DNA of 64,000 bases from contig OX387183.1 in the NCBI GenBank assembly GCA_947561395.2, positions 28,570,853 through 28,634,852 on the forward strand, in the 5' to 3' direction. Below are positions 47,000 to 57,469 of the stretch, in pieces; positions within the stretch are counted from its first letter, which is position 1, and the number at the start of each line of letters is the position of its first letter. The notes beneath the pieces were generated by a model, which did not search any database, was not told where the DNA came from, and saw only the letters and a program-made list of their open reading frames with translations. Position numbers and translations under genes: made by a program. Source of the DNA: Buxus sempervirens. Its lineage: Eukaryota; Streptophyta; Magnoliopsida; Buxales; Buxaceae.

Positions 47000-47400
47000 T
47001 GGTCCCGCCGGTCCCAGGACGACCCTTGATCATGTATCTAACGGTCTCTGAGACGGCTGTAGGCTGTGTGTTAGGGCAACATGATGAGGAAGGAAGAAAA
47101 GAACAAGCAATCTACTACCTGAGCAAGAAATTTACCACCATTGAAGCCAGATATACGATGTTGGAAAAGACGTGTTGCGCCTTGGTCTGGGCTGCCCAGA
47201 AACTTCGCCATTATTTGCTCAGCCACACGGTCTTGCTAATCTCCAATTTGGACCCTTTGAAATACATTTTTGAGAAGCCGATCTCCACTGGCAGAGTTGC
47301 CAGGTGGCAAGTCCTTTTGTCTGAGTACGATATTGTCTACACAACTAGAAGGGCAATAAAAGGGCAGGCTGTAGCAGATCACTTGGCAGAGCATCCACTG
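47000..47400 (+). pseudogene. Element B RNase H linked to the RT
   Basis: MYLTVSETAVGCVLGQ, AIYYLSKKFTTIEARYTMLEKTC and GQAVADHLAEHPL are the family blocks. Confidence 0.88.
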
Positions 47401-47479
47401 CCGGACTATCAACCACTCCTGACTCACTTCCCCGATGAAGATGTGATGTGCATCAAATCTGCAGAAGAGCCAGAAGAAA

Positions 47480-47880
47480 CCAAGTGGCAAATGTTCTTTG
47501 ATGGGGCAGTCAATGTGAATGGAAAAGGGATCGGAGCAGTGTTAATCTCCCCAGATGGTGTCCACCACCCAGTAGCGGCAAAACTCCTATTTGATTGCAC
47601 CAGCATCATGGCCGAGTATGAAGCATGTGTGTTAGGCTTGCGAGCAGCAATCGAGATGCATGTATAAGAGCTGAAAGTGTTTGGCGATTCAAGTCTTATC
47701 ATCTATCAGGTGATGGGAGACTGGAAGACCAGAGACGTGAAGTTAGTGCCATGCCAAGAACTGGTCAAGGAGTTAGAAGAGGAATTTGAAAGCGTGACAT
47801 TTGACTACATGCCACGAGATGGGAACCGGTTTGCAGATGCACTAGCTACGTTGGCATCAATGGCCACCATCACAGATAAT
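47480..47880 (+). pseudogene. Element B second (archaeal-type) RNase H
   Basis: MFFDGAVNVNGKGIGAVL, AEYEACVLGL, FGDSSLIIYQ and NRFADALATLASMA are present, the Tat-lineage extra RNase H. Confidence 0.86.
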
Positions 47881-48129
47881 GCTTGGGTACAACCATTGGA
47901 GATAGAACTTCGGCGTTATCCTGTTTACTGCTTCAGCATTGAGAAAAGCGCACCCGAAAAAGAGCCCTGGTATGCAGACATCGAGAGATACATAAGGAAT
48001 AGAATTCTGCCAGAAGGTGCCTCAGCTGCAGAAAAGCGGACCATACAGAGATTGGCAGGACAGTACTTCTACAGTGGAGGTAGGCTGTACAAGAAGTCAT
48101 ATAATGATTCCCTAATGCTATACGTCAGA

Positions 48130-49216
48130 GAAGCCGAGGCACAGAAGTTGGTTGAGGAAGTCCACGGAGGGCTGTGCGGTGCACACATGAATGGGCATAT
48201 GCTAGCAAGGAAGATTTTAAGGATGGGCTATTACTGGATGACCATGGAAGCAGACTGCTACGCTCATGTCAGAAAATGCCAGTTGTGATAGATTTATGCC
48301 GCCAACATCCATGCACCGCCAAATACGTTGTACTCCATGACATCACCTTGGCCATTTGCCATCTGGGGAATCGACATGATAGGCCAGGTTCACCCAACGG
48401 CTTCAAACGGGCATCGATTCATCTTGGTAGCAATCGACTACTTCACCAAGTGGGTGGAGGCCATGTCCTTTGTGAATGTGAAGAGGTCCCATGTGCTCAA
48501 GTTCATCAGGAACAATATAATCTGTCGCTACGGAGTCCCGGAAGCCATCATCACTGATAATGCAAAGAATCTGAATAATAAGGACATGGAAAGGATGTGT
48601 TGAGGATCTGAAAATCAGACATCTAAACTCCACGGCATACCGGCCCAAAATGAATGGGGCAGTAGAGGCTGCCAACAAGAATCTGAAAAAGATACTCGAG
48701 AAAATGGTGGTCACCTACAGGGACTGGCATGAGAAGCTGCCGTATGCACTGCACGCCTATCGGACATCGATTAGAACATCAACCGGGGCGACGCCTTTCT
48801 CCTTGGTATACGGAATGGAAGCAGTCCTCCCCGTGGAAGCACAGATTCCATCACTCAGGGTCCTGAAGGAAGCCGAGATCAGTGACGTCGAATGGGAAGA
48901 ATCCAGATTTGACCAGTTGCAGTTACTGGATGAGAAAAGAATCAAGGCTTTGTGCCATGGCCAACTCTATCAACAGAGAGTGGCGCGAGCCTACAACAGG
49001 AAAGTGAAGCCACGACAGTTCAAAGTGGGAGATCTAGTACTGAAGAAAATCTTTCCCCATCAAGAGGACAACCGTGGGAAGTTCAAGCCAAACTACGAAG
49101 GGCCGTTCGTAGTCCACAAGGTTCTGTCCCGGGGAGCACTCGTTCTGCAAGAGATGGACGGGGCAATTTTTCCTGAGCCGATAAATGCAGACGCAGTCAA
49201 GCTGTACTACGCCTGA
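48130..49216 (+). pseudogene. Element B integrase region
   Basis: A zinc domain (HGGLCGAHMNGH..CYAHVRKC) is followed by the DDE core: GIDMIGQ, ITDNAKN and NGAVEAANK, then ATPFSLVYGMEAVLPVE and the C-terminal GPFVVHKVLSRGAL. The region ends at EPINADAVKLYYA. Broken in a few places. Confidence 0.9.
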
Positions 49217-51435
49217 AATCATTCTAATTGCGAAATGAAGAGAGGCCATCCTTGACTCTCCTTAAACTGTAAATCCTCCCAAATACCTTAAGTCTTCCCC
49301 TAGTTAAACAATTTTGAGCCTTAAATTCCTTCAACCCATTACAAGTGTGCTACACTTCAAATAGGGCATTCCTGGCAAAGCAAAAGAAACAGGGCCTGCT
49401 TGCCCAAGAAAAACTCCAAAAAGATGAAGAAAATACAATAGAAAAAAGAAAGAAAAAAAGAGGGAAAGACAAAAAAAAATGGGGAAAGGATTGCCCCACC
49501 AAAAATACTAGGATATGAATAAGCCAGGATGTAAGTCCCACCAGCAATAAAAGTAGCACACTTGCAAACCCGGAAAAGAAAGCCTTTTTGAGCCACTCAC
49601 CCTTTCTTTCATAACCAAGACCAAGCCTACGTTTCATCCTATCACTAAGACCTCTCGGATCCCAAAAAGAATGATCAGGGCAAAACGGTTGAGTCCGCAA
49701 CAATTGGTGATGACGGAATTCAGAGTTTCCTAGAAAGGGTGGACACGGCGAGAACTCGAAGAAAGGGCGTTGTGTGAAAAAAAAAAAAAAAACTAACTAA
49801 TCATGTCTGGACTGAGCAGAGCGAGATACAGAATGGAACAGTGACAGTGGTAGATAATGCAACCAGGAAGATGCACAGATCTGAGTGTTTCAGACCGGCA
49901 GGTTGCGCCTGAGTTGGAAGCTTCACAGTGGCCAGTGATGACTATGTTACTGAAAATACCAAGCACTTCAAGTCCTGTCTGACCTGGAAGATTCTTTGAC
50001 ACTGTAGACACAAGCACACACTGATACAGCTGCTTTCTCTATAATGGTCCTGCTTAACTGTCTTAAGCTGCACACTGTGCTACTAACCTGAGTTAGTGAA
50101 ATCGTGACCTCGACAGAGGCCACTTCTAGCCGCGACGGGCAAAGGGCTCAGGGCAAAGAAAATAAGAATGCTTTGCATTAATCCCCAGCTAGTCCAAGAT
50201 TGACCTTCTTGTTCCCTTCATGACTTCACAGGTGCAACCAGAGGGGGACGACAGGACGTCTTCTCCGAAATCCCCAGTGAAGTCCTTGCACCAGAAGGAG
50301 CCTGATACCCGTCCAAAATCCCCAGTGGAATCCGTTCATTGGGGAGGCGGATATCCTTCCCCGAAATCCTCGACAGAATTCCTGCGATGAACGGGCACAA
50401 TCCTCAGGGGAAGACATTCGGCAAACCAAGGACAAACACCATTATATCCCCCGCAGATTCCTCTCAAGCAAGTAATGCATGACGATGAAGACTTCTCAAG
50501 CCTCGCCCAGTCTGAAGAGGCCGGCTTTGCGAAGAAGAGCAAAAAGGGGGACAAAACAAGCCAAGTTCAGTCCTCAGCAGAGTCTCTCGCATCCGACAGG
50601 GGCTCGAACAAGCATGAAGAACTCAAGCCCAGGCAAAAGGGAAAATGCCGTATAAGGAAATAATGACAGCGCGAGGAATCCCCACTTATCCCCAGCGGAG
50701 CATCCTTCCTCAGGGAACCCCCACGTTTGTCAGAAACAGGAGAGGCAATAAGGAAAAGATTCCCTCCCAATCCCTAGCAAGGGAATCTCTCCAAGAGAAC
50801 AAGCCAGCACTACCAAAGAAGGGACAAGAAGACATGAAGAAGAATGAGCATGAATGAAGACATCATTGGGCAGAATGGCCCCTTTTGTAATTTTTGATTT
50901 CACACTTCTGTAAATAGATTAGAGCAAGTGTGTGAGCTCCTCTGAGGCACTGGACAGCGCTGGAAGCACCTCCTCACCAACAGCAGCTCTTCCTCCACCT
51001 TTCATTCCTCTCTTCTCCATTCGGTCCACATCCTAACCTAACCCTTGGACATCAAAAGAAAATGCAAACAAGCTTCAAGAAAAAGACACAAATTGGTCAG
51101 AAATCTGAAGTCACCTAAAAAGCGTTAATGGAACAAACAAGAAGAAAAGAATATTGTCAAGTGTCTGGCATCAACGCCGAAGCAGGTTGGCGAGCTCAAG
51201 TCCAATCTAATCTCTTTCAAACATAAATCAAATGCTGAGGAGTTGCCTTACAAAAACCCGAAAGAAAAGGGTAAGGAAACTCTGAAGCCAGGAAGTGACG
51301 CCACATGATTTGGCCGCTTCCCTCTCAAAATGAAAACTTCAAAGGACTTAGCTCGTCGACCATGTCGACAGAAATGCCAGGCGCAAAAACAAGATTCTTT
51401 TTCTCTTTGCCGTTCATCCGCAAGGTGACTTCGGC
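49217..51435 (+). other. Long 3' spacer of element B
   Basis: About 2.2 kb with no domain. It includes an A-rich run at 49777-49792, repeated AATCCCCAG.GGA-type words at 50260-50460 and 50677-50770, and purine-rich sequence. Long 3' spacers are normal in Ogre elements. Confidence 0.75.
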
Positions 51436-51448
51436 AAAGAGGGGCAGC
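51436..51448 (+). promoter_or_regulatory. Polypurine tract of element B
   Basis: AAAGAGGGGCAGC lies directly before the 3' LTR start TGTAAGC. Confidence 0.85.
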
Positions 51449-52326
51449 TGTAAGCACCTCATTTTTGCGCTCCCAAAAAGCCAGAAATGAAGAACCCGGC
51501 TAAAAGGTCAAACCCTGAGGGGTGGAAAAGTTGACCTTTTAATCAGGTAAAATTTGGCCGCATCACTTTATCTCAATGGATGGAGAATCCCGACACGAGT
51601 CCAGCGCAACTGGGTTTGCAGGAATCGGAGTCCAGATAAAGGTTCTAAGGGCAGTCAAACTTGAGGGAAAGCCGAGAGTTGACCTTTCCTCGAATTCCGT
51701 GCCAAATGCCTTGATCTATGCCATTGGATAAAGAATCCCGACACGAGTCCAACGCAACTGGGTTTGCAGGAATCGGAGTCCGGATAAAGGTTCTAAGGGC
51801 AGTCAAACTTGAGGGAAAGCCGAGAGTTGACTTTTCCTCGAATTCCGTGCCAAATGCCTTGATCTATGTTATTGGATATAGAATCCCGACACGAGTCCAA
51901 CGCAACTGGGTTTGCAGGAATCGGAGTCCAGATGAGGATCCCAAGGGGAGTCAAACTTAAGGAAAGGCCAAAAGTTGACTTATCCTCGGAATCCGTGTCA
52001 AGTGCTTAGCCCCATGTCATTAAATAGAGGGCTCCGGCACGAGTTCAACACAATTGAGTTTGCCCAAATCGGAGTACAGATGAGTGAGATATAGGCTGTC
52101 AAAGTTCCCGAGCAGCAAAGATGGAAACTGCACACGTGGCGCAGAAGTTGCACACGTGGCAGCCGATGTAGCAAAATATCTCAGGGACTAAATCTTAAAT
52201 ATCCAAAGTTTGATAAAAATCTCAGGGACTAAACTGAAATTCGCAGGGACCAATTTGTAATTGTCAAAAAGTGTCGAATCGGTCGAATCGGTCAAGTCGA
52301 GGGCATTTTGGTAATTTTCCAACTTT

Positions 52327-52569
52327 TATCCGGCCTTGAAGGCCGGATACACTGTCTATACTTCATATCCGGACATGAAGGCCGGATACACGAAGATATT
52401 CACGCAATTTTCGCGCCACTTGGCCGACAAATTCGCGGCGGCATTAAATTTTGAAATAATTAAAGCAGTATCCGGCCTGAGTTGCCGGATACAAAGGAAA
52501 GACAGTGTATCCGGCCTTCATGGCCGGATAAGGGGGGACCCTAATGTATCCGGCCTAAGTTGCCGGATA
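52327..52569 (+). repeat. Upstream palindrome cluster of element B 3' LTR
   Basis: Palindromes start at 52327, 52366, 52469, 52508 and 52547, with the same 39/103/39/39 spacing as in the 5' LTR. The fifth is 23 bp here and 27 bp in the 5' LTR; both forms are still palindromic. Confidence 0.92.
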
Positions 52570-53648
52570 CATTAGTTTTTCTATATAAACCAAACCAGCA
52601 GCTCATTCCGGAAGAGGCTTCCATTTCTTCATTTTCCTTGCTCTCTTCTCTCACCTACCCCCTTCGAATCCCACCCCTTCCAACCCTACTAGCCTTCCAT
52701 CACCTCCCCTTACCACCCCAAGCCACCCTCATCTCCTTATTCTCCTCTCCATTCTTGTTGAAACAAGAGGAACTGAAGTGCTGTGGTGGCCAAAGGAGGA
52801 GCTCCAGCTCACTCTCTTGCTGCAAGGAGGTGTCAACACATCCCCAAAAGGTTTTAAGACCTAAGGTAAGGCTCCTCACCATCTGTTGTTGAGCATATGT
52901 TAAAATAGGAATTTTCTGAATATTTTTTATCAAGTTGCTCTCACCCCTTGGCATGAGCTGTTTTCCATGTATCTTTTGCATGCCTTTGATCTTTCTCCAT
53001 GGCACTAAGCCACCTATAGCATGAGAGCTACGTAGGGCCCTTGGGGGAATGGGAGAACTCCCTTCTTCCCATATCTATTTTACTGTTTTCGTAAGTTAAG
53101 CATGTAGGCTTACTGATTTTGGCATGTTTTTCAAGGAGCATGTTCCTTGGCCCTCATCTAATGTACCCCTATGAAAACCCCCCTCTCTCCCCCTTCTGTA
53201 AATTTTCGTGGGCTAAAGCATGAGGTTTTGGGGTTCGGGGGTTGCTAAGAGACGGGTAAAATGCTTGTTAGATCATGGTTCAGTCCTTGGGTTTCCCCTC
53301 TTGCCTTATTTCTCTTTGCTGATTTCCTTAAGTTGCATGTGGTGTGTTTTTATTTATTTGATAACGAATGCTAGAGTTCTTTAACTACCCATCTGCCTAT
53401 GCATGGTGAGTCATTTTCTTGCATGCATATATGCCCTGGTCAGTCATGCAAGCATGATCCCCTTTCCCACTACTTTGCATCCCCATGTTTTTTCTGGAAA
53501 AGTACAAGAAGGAGAAGCCAAAGGTGGCTTCTCCCAAATCTGAACCGACGTGGGCCCTCACAGGGGCCCACCAGACTCTTAAAATGTCCCAGGACCCCCC
53601 TGGAATCCATCCCGAATGGCCAAAGCCCAAAAAAGGCCATTCCAGGGT

Positions 53649-53788
53649 GATCCGGCAACTCAGGCCGGATCACCTGAGGCCTTACTATATTCGGCCATCA
53701 AGGCCGGATAAGCCACAGATCCTGTGTATCCGGCCACTCTGGCCGGATCACCTGCAGACCAAGTGTATCCGGCTTGAGTTGCCGGATA
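53649..53788 (+). repeat. Downstream palindrome cluster of element B 3' LTR
   Basis: Palindromes start at 53649, 53688, 53727 and 53766, exactly 39 bp apart. One arm base differs from the 5' copy (TATTCGG at 53688). Confidence 0.92.
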
Positions 53789-54858
53789 CACACAGTAGCA
53801 TGTTTTTTTTACATATTCTGTTCCTTTGCCGAATTTTGAGATGATTTGTGTCAAAACCCTTAAGCCAACAGGGTTTCCGGGCCACCCGGAAACCCAAGAT
53901 GGAACTTGGACCAACCGGTCCAGCTTGGCACACTAGTGGGCCTTCAAACGGGGCCCACCAAGCCCAATGAACTCCAAAGCATGCTAATTAAATAACCTAA
54001 GTAAAAAGAACCAATCTAATCGGATGGGCCAAACCCAATGCGGCCCGCCCGAACCATGATATGTGAAGGAGTGCATGAACTGTGTGGTTTGGCCGAGACC
54101 ATGGGCTAGGGCCTTTCGGGCCCGTCAAAGCCCGCCAACTGAACCGAGTTAGGGTGCAAGCCCTAAACTCCAAGGAACTGGGCTTTCTAAAGCCCAAAGC
54201 CTGGATCATGGGCCCCAAGCCCAATGACCAAGCCCACCTTGGCAAAAATTGAATAAAGATAAATTAAGCTTACTTGGTCACCATGTGGGCCCACCAACCG
54301 ATCCGGCCCACCACTTGCATGAAAAACACCTAAGCTTCAATTTAAACCTTAATAAAAATTAACTCATTAGCCCAAGCCCACAGGGCCTCCTAGGGTTAGA
54401 CTGAGGCCCACCAAGGGCACACGGGCCAACTCAAGCCCATCCAGGATATCGGTTAGGCCTTCCAACATGGCCCGCCCAAACAGACCCAGATCAATTAAGT
54501 TAAGCAATACAAGATAAAATCAATTAAAGGGACCCACACCACTCAGGTGGTCCCACCAAGACCTAACAAAAAAGCATGCGGGATTAGAAATCGGGTGAGA
54601 GCCAAAAGTAGAGAAAGCTGACTCAAAATAGGGAACCCACGGGACCCGTCATCCGACGGGGTGGATTGGGGTGTCTACGGACTTCCCCAGCCCGCAACCG
54701 AGAACCAACCTTAGAATCTCAAGCCGCAGACCCAAAGCCCTAAATAGACAAGATTAGGCACCCAGGTGTCCGCCTGCACCCCATCAGGCGGTGTCGACTC
54801 CCATTTACCCCGTGCCGCGTTTCCCACGCGCGCATACAAAGGTTAGGCACGTAACAAA

Positions 54859-54870
54859 TGGTATCAGAGC
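54859..54870 (+). promoter_or_regulatory. Primer-binding site of element D (tRNA-iMet type)
   Basis: TGGTATCAGAGC lies two bases after the LTR end GTAACA. It is complementary to the 3' end of plant initiator Met tRNA, the common primer of many plant LTR elements. Confidence 0.75.
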
Positions 54871-56037
54871 CAGCCACCACGCCTTGGGTTTGAGTCATGG
54901 AGGGGGCGATCTATAGACTATATTAAAATGCTGATAAGTCTAGTCGGTTATGTTAGCTTAATTCCATGCCAAAATGTGTGTTTAGAATGTTTAGATTCAG
55001 TTGAAGAAGTCACGGTTTTAATGGCATTGCAAACGGAGTTAAAATGAGCTTTTTATGCTCAATGTGAGATAAGGTTTGAGCCAGCGTTCAAATAGTGGAA
55101 TTAAAGCATGTCGATAGTCAAACCCGAGAGTGGCGTTAGAGAAAGTTTGATCTGGCATTCGAGCTACAGTAAATTAAATTCAACATGAGACCTACGTGAG
55201 ACCCAACGTTCGAACGACAATTTCTGCAATTTCCGAAAAGTCACGGAAAAATGCATAACTTACTTGTTTCAATTCGGATTGACTTCAAACTTCTTGAGAA
55301 ACCTTTAAATAGGATTAGGGTCTATCCAAACTCATAAGAGATACGTTTTAGAAACTCTAAAAATTCTTTCTCTTCTGGAACAACCTTCTTCTAGGTTTTC
55401 TTATTTTGAGCTATAAAACCATTTTTTTCTTCCTTCTTCTAGCTTGAAGTTCTAGGTTGGGGAGATTAAATCGTGGGAGTTCGTATGGATACCAGGCGAG
55501 TTCGTTTGGGTGATCGTGTGAGAAGATCTTCAGAGTTTTGAAGTGTTGTTGTAGAGCAAATCTAAAGAGTTCTTTAGATACTTTCAAGTCTGTGAGTTGC
55601 AAAGTCTAGCATAGGGATGTTGAATTATCTAAACGACAGGTTGTAAGTCTTTTTCTTATAGTGGATTTTTGAAGTGGCTTTTGCATAGCCTAGAGGGTTT
55701 TTTTCATAGAGAGTTCTCTTTGAATTTTCCCTTCATCACCAAATTTCTTGTGTCTTTTTTATTGCTTTAATTATTTACTTGCAATTTGGGTGGCTTGTTG
55801 ATGATATTTTATTGATTATTTAATTATCTAGAATTACTTGTAGAACTTGTTCATGCCTAGACTTTTCTTTAATTAATAGAAAATTTTTATTCCGTTGTGC
55901 TATACCTATTTACCCTCTCTAAGTGTAATTAGAATCTAAACCCTGTTTTACTATTTTTTTCAAATGCTAAGTCATTGAATACTAATAGGTGAGTGGAGTT
56001 GTCAAAAGAGAAAGGGTTACTATCAGCTACAGAAACA
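54871..56037 (+). other. Internal region of element D, no coding domains
   Basis: About 1.2 kb without gag, protease or RT motifs. The first part (CAGCCACCACGCCTTGGG) is a typical leader after a primer-binding site. A purine-rich tract, AAAAGAGAAAGGG, at about 56004-56016 could be the polypurine tract, slightly upstream of the apparent right LTR. The rest is AT-rich and shows no gene. Confidence 0.5.
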
Positions 56038-56125
56038 TGTTGGAATTTTACTCCTAAAGGTTAAGTGCTTAACCAAGTCTCTATAAGCTTTCGGGTTTTT
56101 TGGAGCTATAGTTAGGCATATAACA

Positions 56126-56519
56126 ATACCTCTCGTGTCGTAGGTTAGAAACATAGATGGGCTAGTACGACTTGTTTTTGGTTGAGGATTTTTAACTATG
56201 ACTTACCAACAACAGCCGCAACCAGTAATCACAAGAGCATTATTGCAGAATACTCACCCCCACCCATCCTGATGAGCCCCCAAGACTCAAATATAGAAAT
56301 ATAAAATAAATTTTGTTTAAAACCCTTAAATTATGATACAATCAGATTAAATGATTTGATTGAAATTCAAAATTTATCTGATCATTAGTTCATAATTCCT
56401 GGCCAAATTTAATTAGTTTTTGATGTAGATGTGGAGTCCAACCATTGGTCCAGATCTAAGTAGAGTTATACGTTAAGTAGGATTCTTATTATTATTGTTG
56501 TCATTATCTTTTCTTAGGG
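56126..56519. other. Unassigned stretch right of element D
   Basis: No gene or clear element is seen. It is moderately AT-rich. It continues into the MITE-like edge at 56520. Confidence 0.45.
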
Positions 56520-56712
56520 GGCATTTGGTGGGCATTATAGAATCTAGATTCTAGTAGAATCCAATTCCATCATCCAAAAGGTGTGTTTGGTTGGGATTTT
56601 AAGGCCAGATTCTACTATCTAGTTGTATAATCAAGCCTATAATCAGAATCTAATTTTTTGGTGATTATAGGGATTATGGACATTGGTGCTTATATTTCCA
56701 AAATCTGTGATT
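56520..56712. mobile_element. Possible MITE fragment (GGGGGCATTTGGTGG edge)
   Basis: GGGGGCATTTGGTGGGCATT followed by TCTAGATTCTAGTAGAATCC has the look of a Harbinger/Tourist or hAT MITE edge, and TAGAATCTAGATTCTAG is itself palindromic. The opposite end was not found before the TA-rich tract, so it is a fragment or a wrong call. Confidence 0.3.
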
Positions 56713-57247
56713 CTAGAGATTACATATAACATATTATATAAAATATAAAATAATAAATAATAACATTATAAGTATTATAATATAATATATTTTGTTATGT
56801 GATATATAATTGATAATACAATATTAACTATATTACACGTAATATAAATATTATTAATATAAATATCATTATTATAATAATATTATACATTATTATATTA
56901 TATATAATAAATTATAAATTTCAATATAATGTAAATTATAATTAATTATTATTATAATATTATTTATATACTATTTATATTTTAATTTGTTATTATTATA
57001 ATAATAACAAATTATAATATAACTTATATTAGAATTTGTGTTATACTAAACATAAATTTTATAATAGTATTATTATAATAATATTATACTAATACTATTT
57101 TATAATAGTATTATTATAATAATATTATAATATTATAATAGTACTATTATAATAATATATTAATTTGTGTTATACTATTATAATAATAATACTATTATAA
57201 TAATACTATTATAATAATACTACTACAAAGATAATATATTATTATAA
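56713..57247. repeat. TA-rich low-complexity tract next to the endogenous virus
   Basis: Over 500 bp made almost only of A and T in TAT/ATA/TTATAATAAT patterns. It ends directly at the virus primer-binding site. Endogenous caulimovirids, florendoviruses in particular, are known to sit beside TA-rich repeats. Confidence 0.85.
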
Positions 57248-57469
57248 TAGTATCAGAGCCATTTTTCACCAAGGATAGTGAGTATAGGTATTACAAGTTA
57301 TTTAATCATATTTTAGTTTGAGGTATTCTGACTCCTTGCATGACCCCAAGTCGCGTAGCCGTCAAAGGCCGTTCTGTGTGATAAAGGCCGTCTTAGGTGT
57401 AAAACGTTGACAGTCCGGGAGAAGGGATATCGATAACTAAGGTAAAAGTTAAATGAACAAAATACCCTT

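Larger units (their letters stand above)
13680..54836 (+). mobile_element. Element B: Ogre/Tat-type Ty3/Gypsy retrotransposon with two nested insertions
   Basis: The LTRs at 13680-17211 and 51449-54836 are flanked by the perfect TSD CAAAG (13675-13679 and 54837-54841). A Tat/Ogre-type primer-binding site follows the left LTR and a polypurine tract precedes the right one. Order on the + strand: leader, ORF1 (DUF7745-like), tandem repeats, gag, protease, RT, RNase H, second RNase H, integrase, long 3' spacer. This is the Ogre plan, and B without its insertions is about 22 kb, a usual Ogre size. It carries element A (17519-33461) and solo LTR C (40300-43178). By eye the LTRs differ at under 1% of bases outside one repeat-unit difference, so it is young. 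The coding part is broken in several places besides the two insertions. Confidence 0.93.
51449..54836 (+). repeat. Element B 3' LTR
   Basis: 3388 bp. It matches the 5' LTR at over 99% by eye, apart from one fewer 147-bp unit, a short GTCGAATCG duplication near 52275, and a changed fifth palindrome. Its last two bases are TA instead of CA. The TATA box is at 52582 and the palindrome clusters at 52327-52569 and 53649-53788. Confidence 0.93.
13591..56125 (+). mobile_element. Element D: short-LTR (TRIM/SMART-like) retroelement split by element B
   Basis: The left LTR (about 13591-13679 continuing at 54842-54856) and the right LTR (about 56038-56125) share GGTTAAGTGCTTAACCAA, a following CTTTTGG/TTTTTTGG-AGC stretch and GTTAGGCA..TAACA ends. 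Directly after the left LTR is TGGTATCAGAGC, the initiator-Met tRNA primer-binding site. The internal part of about 1.2 kb encodes no gag or pol domain, as in non-autonomous TRIM-like elements. LTRs are only about 90-105 bp; the exact left end is uncertain and no TSD could be fixed. The two LTR copies differ at many positions, so D is older than B, which sits inside its left LTR. Confidence 0.6.

Noticed and set aside
54859-54870. TGGTATCAGAGC words (also at 57248 and 61903) as tRNA gene pieces
   Set aside because: Each sits just after an LTR end or at a viral start and no cloverleaf follows. They are primer-binding sites.
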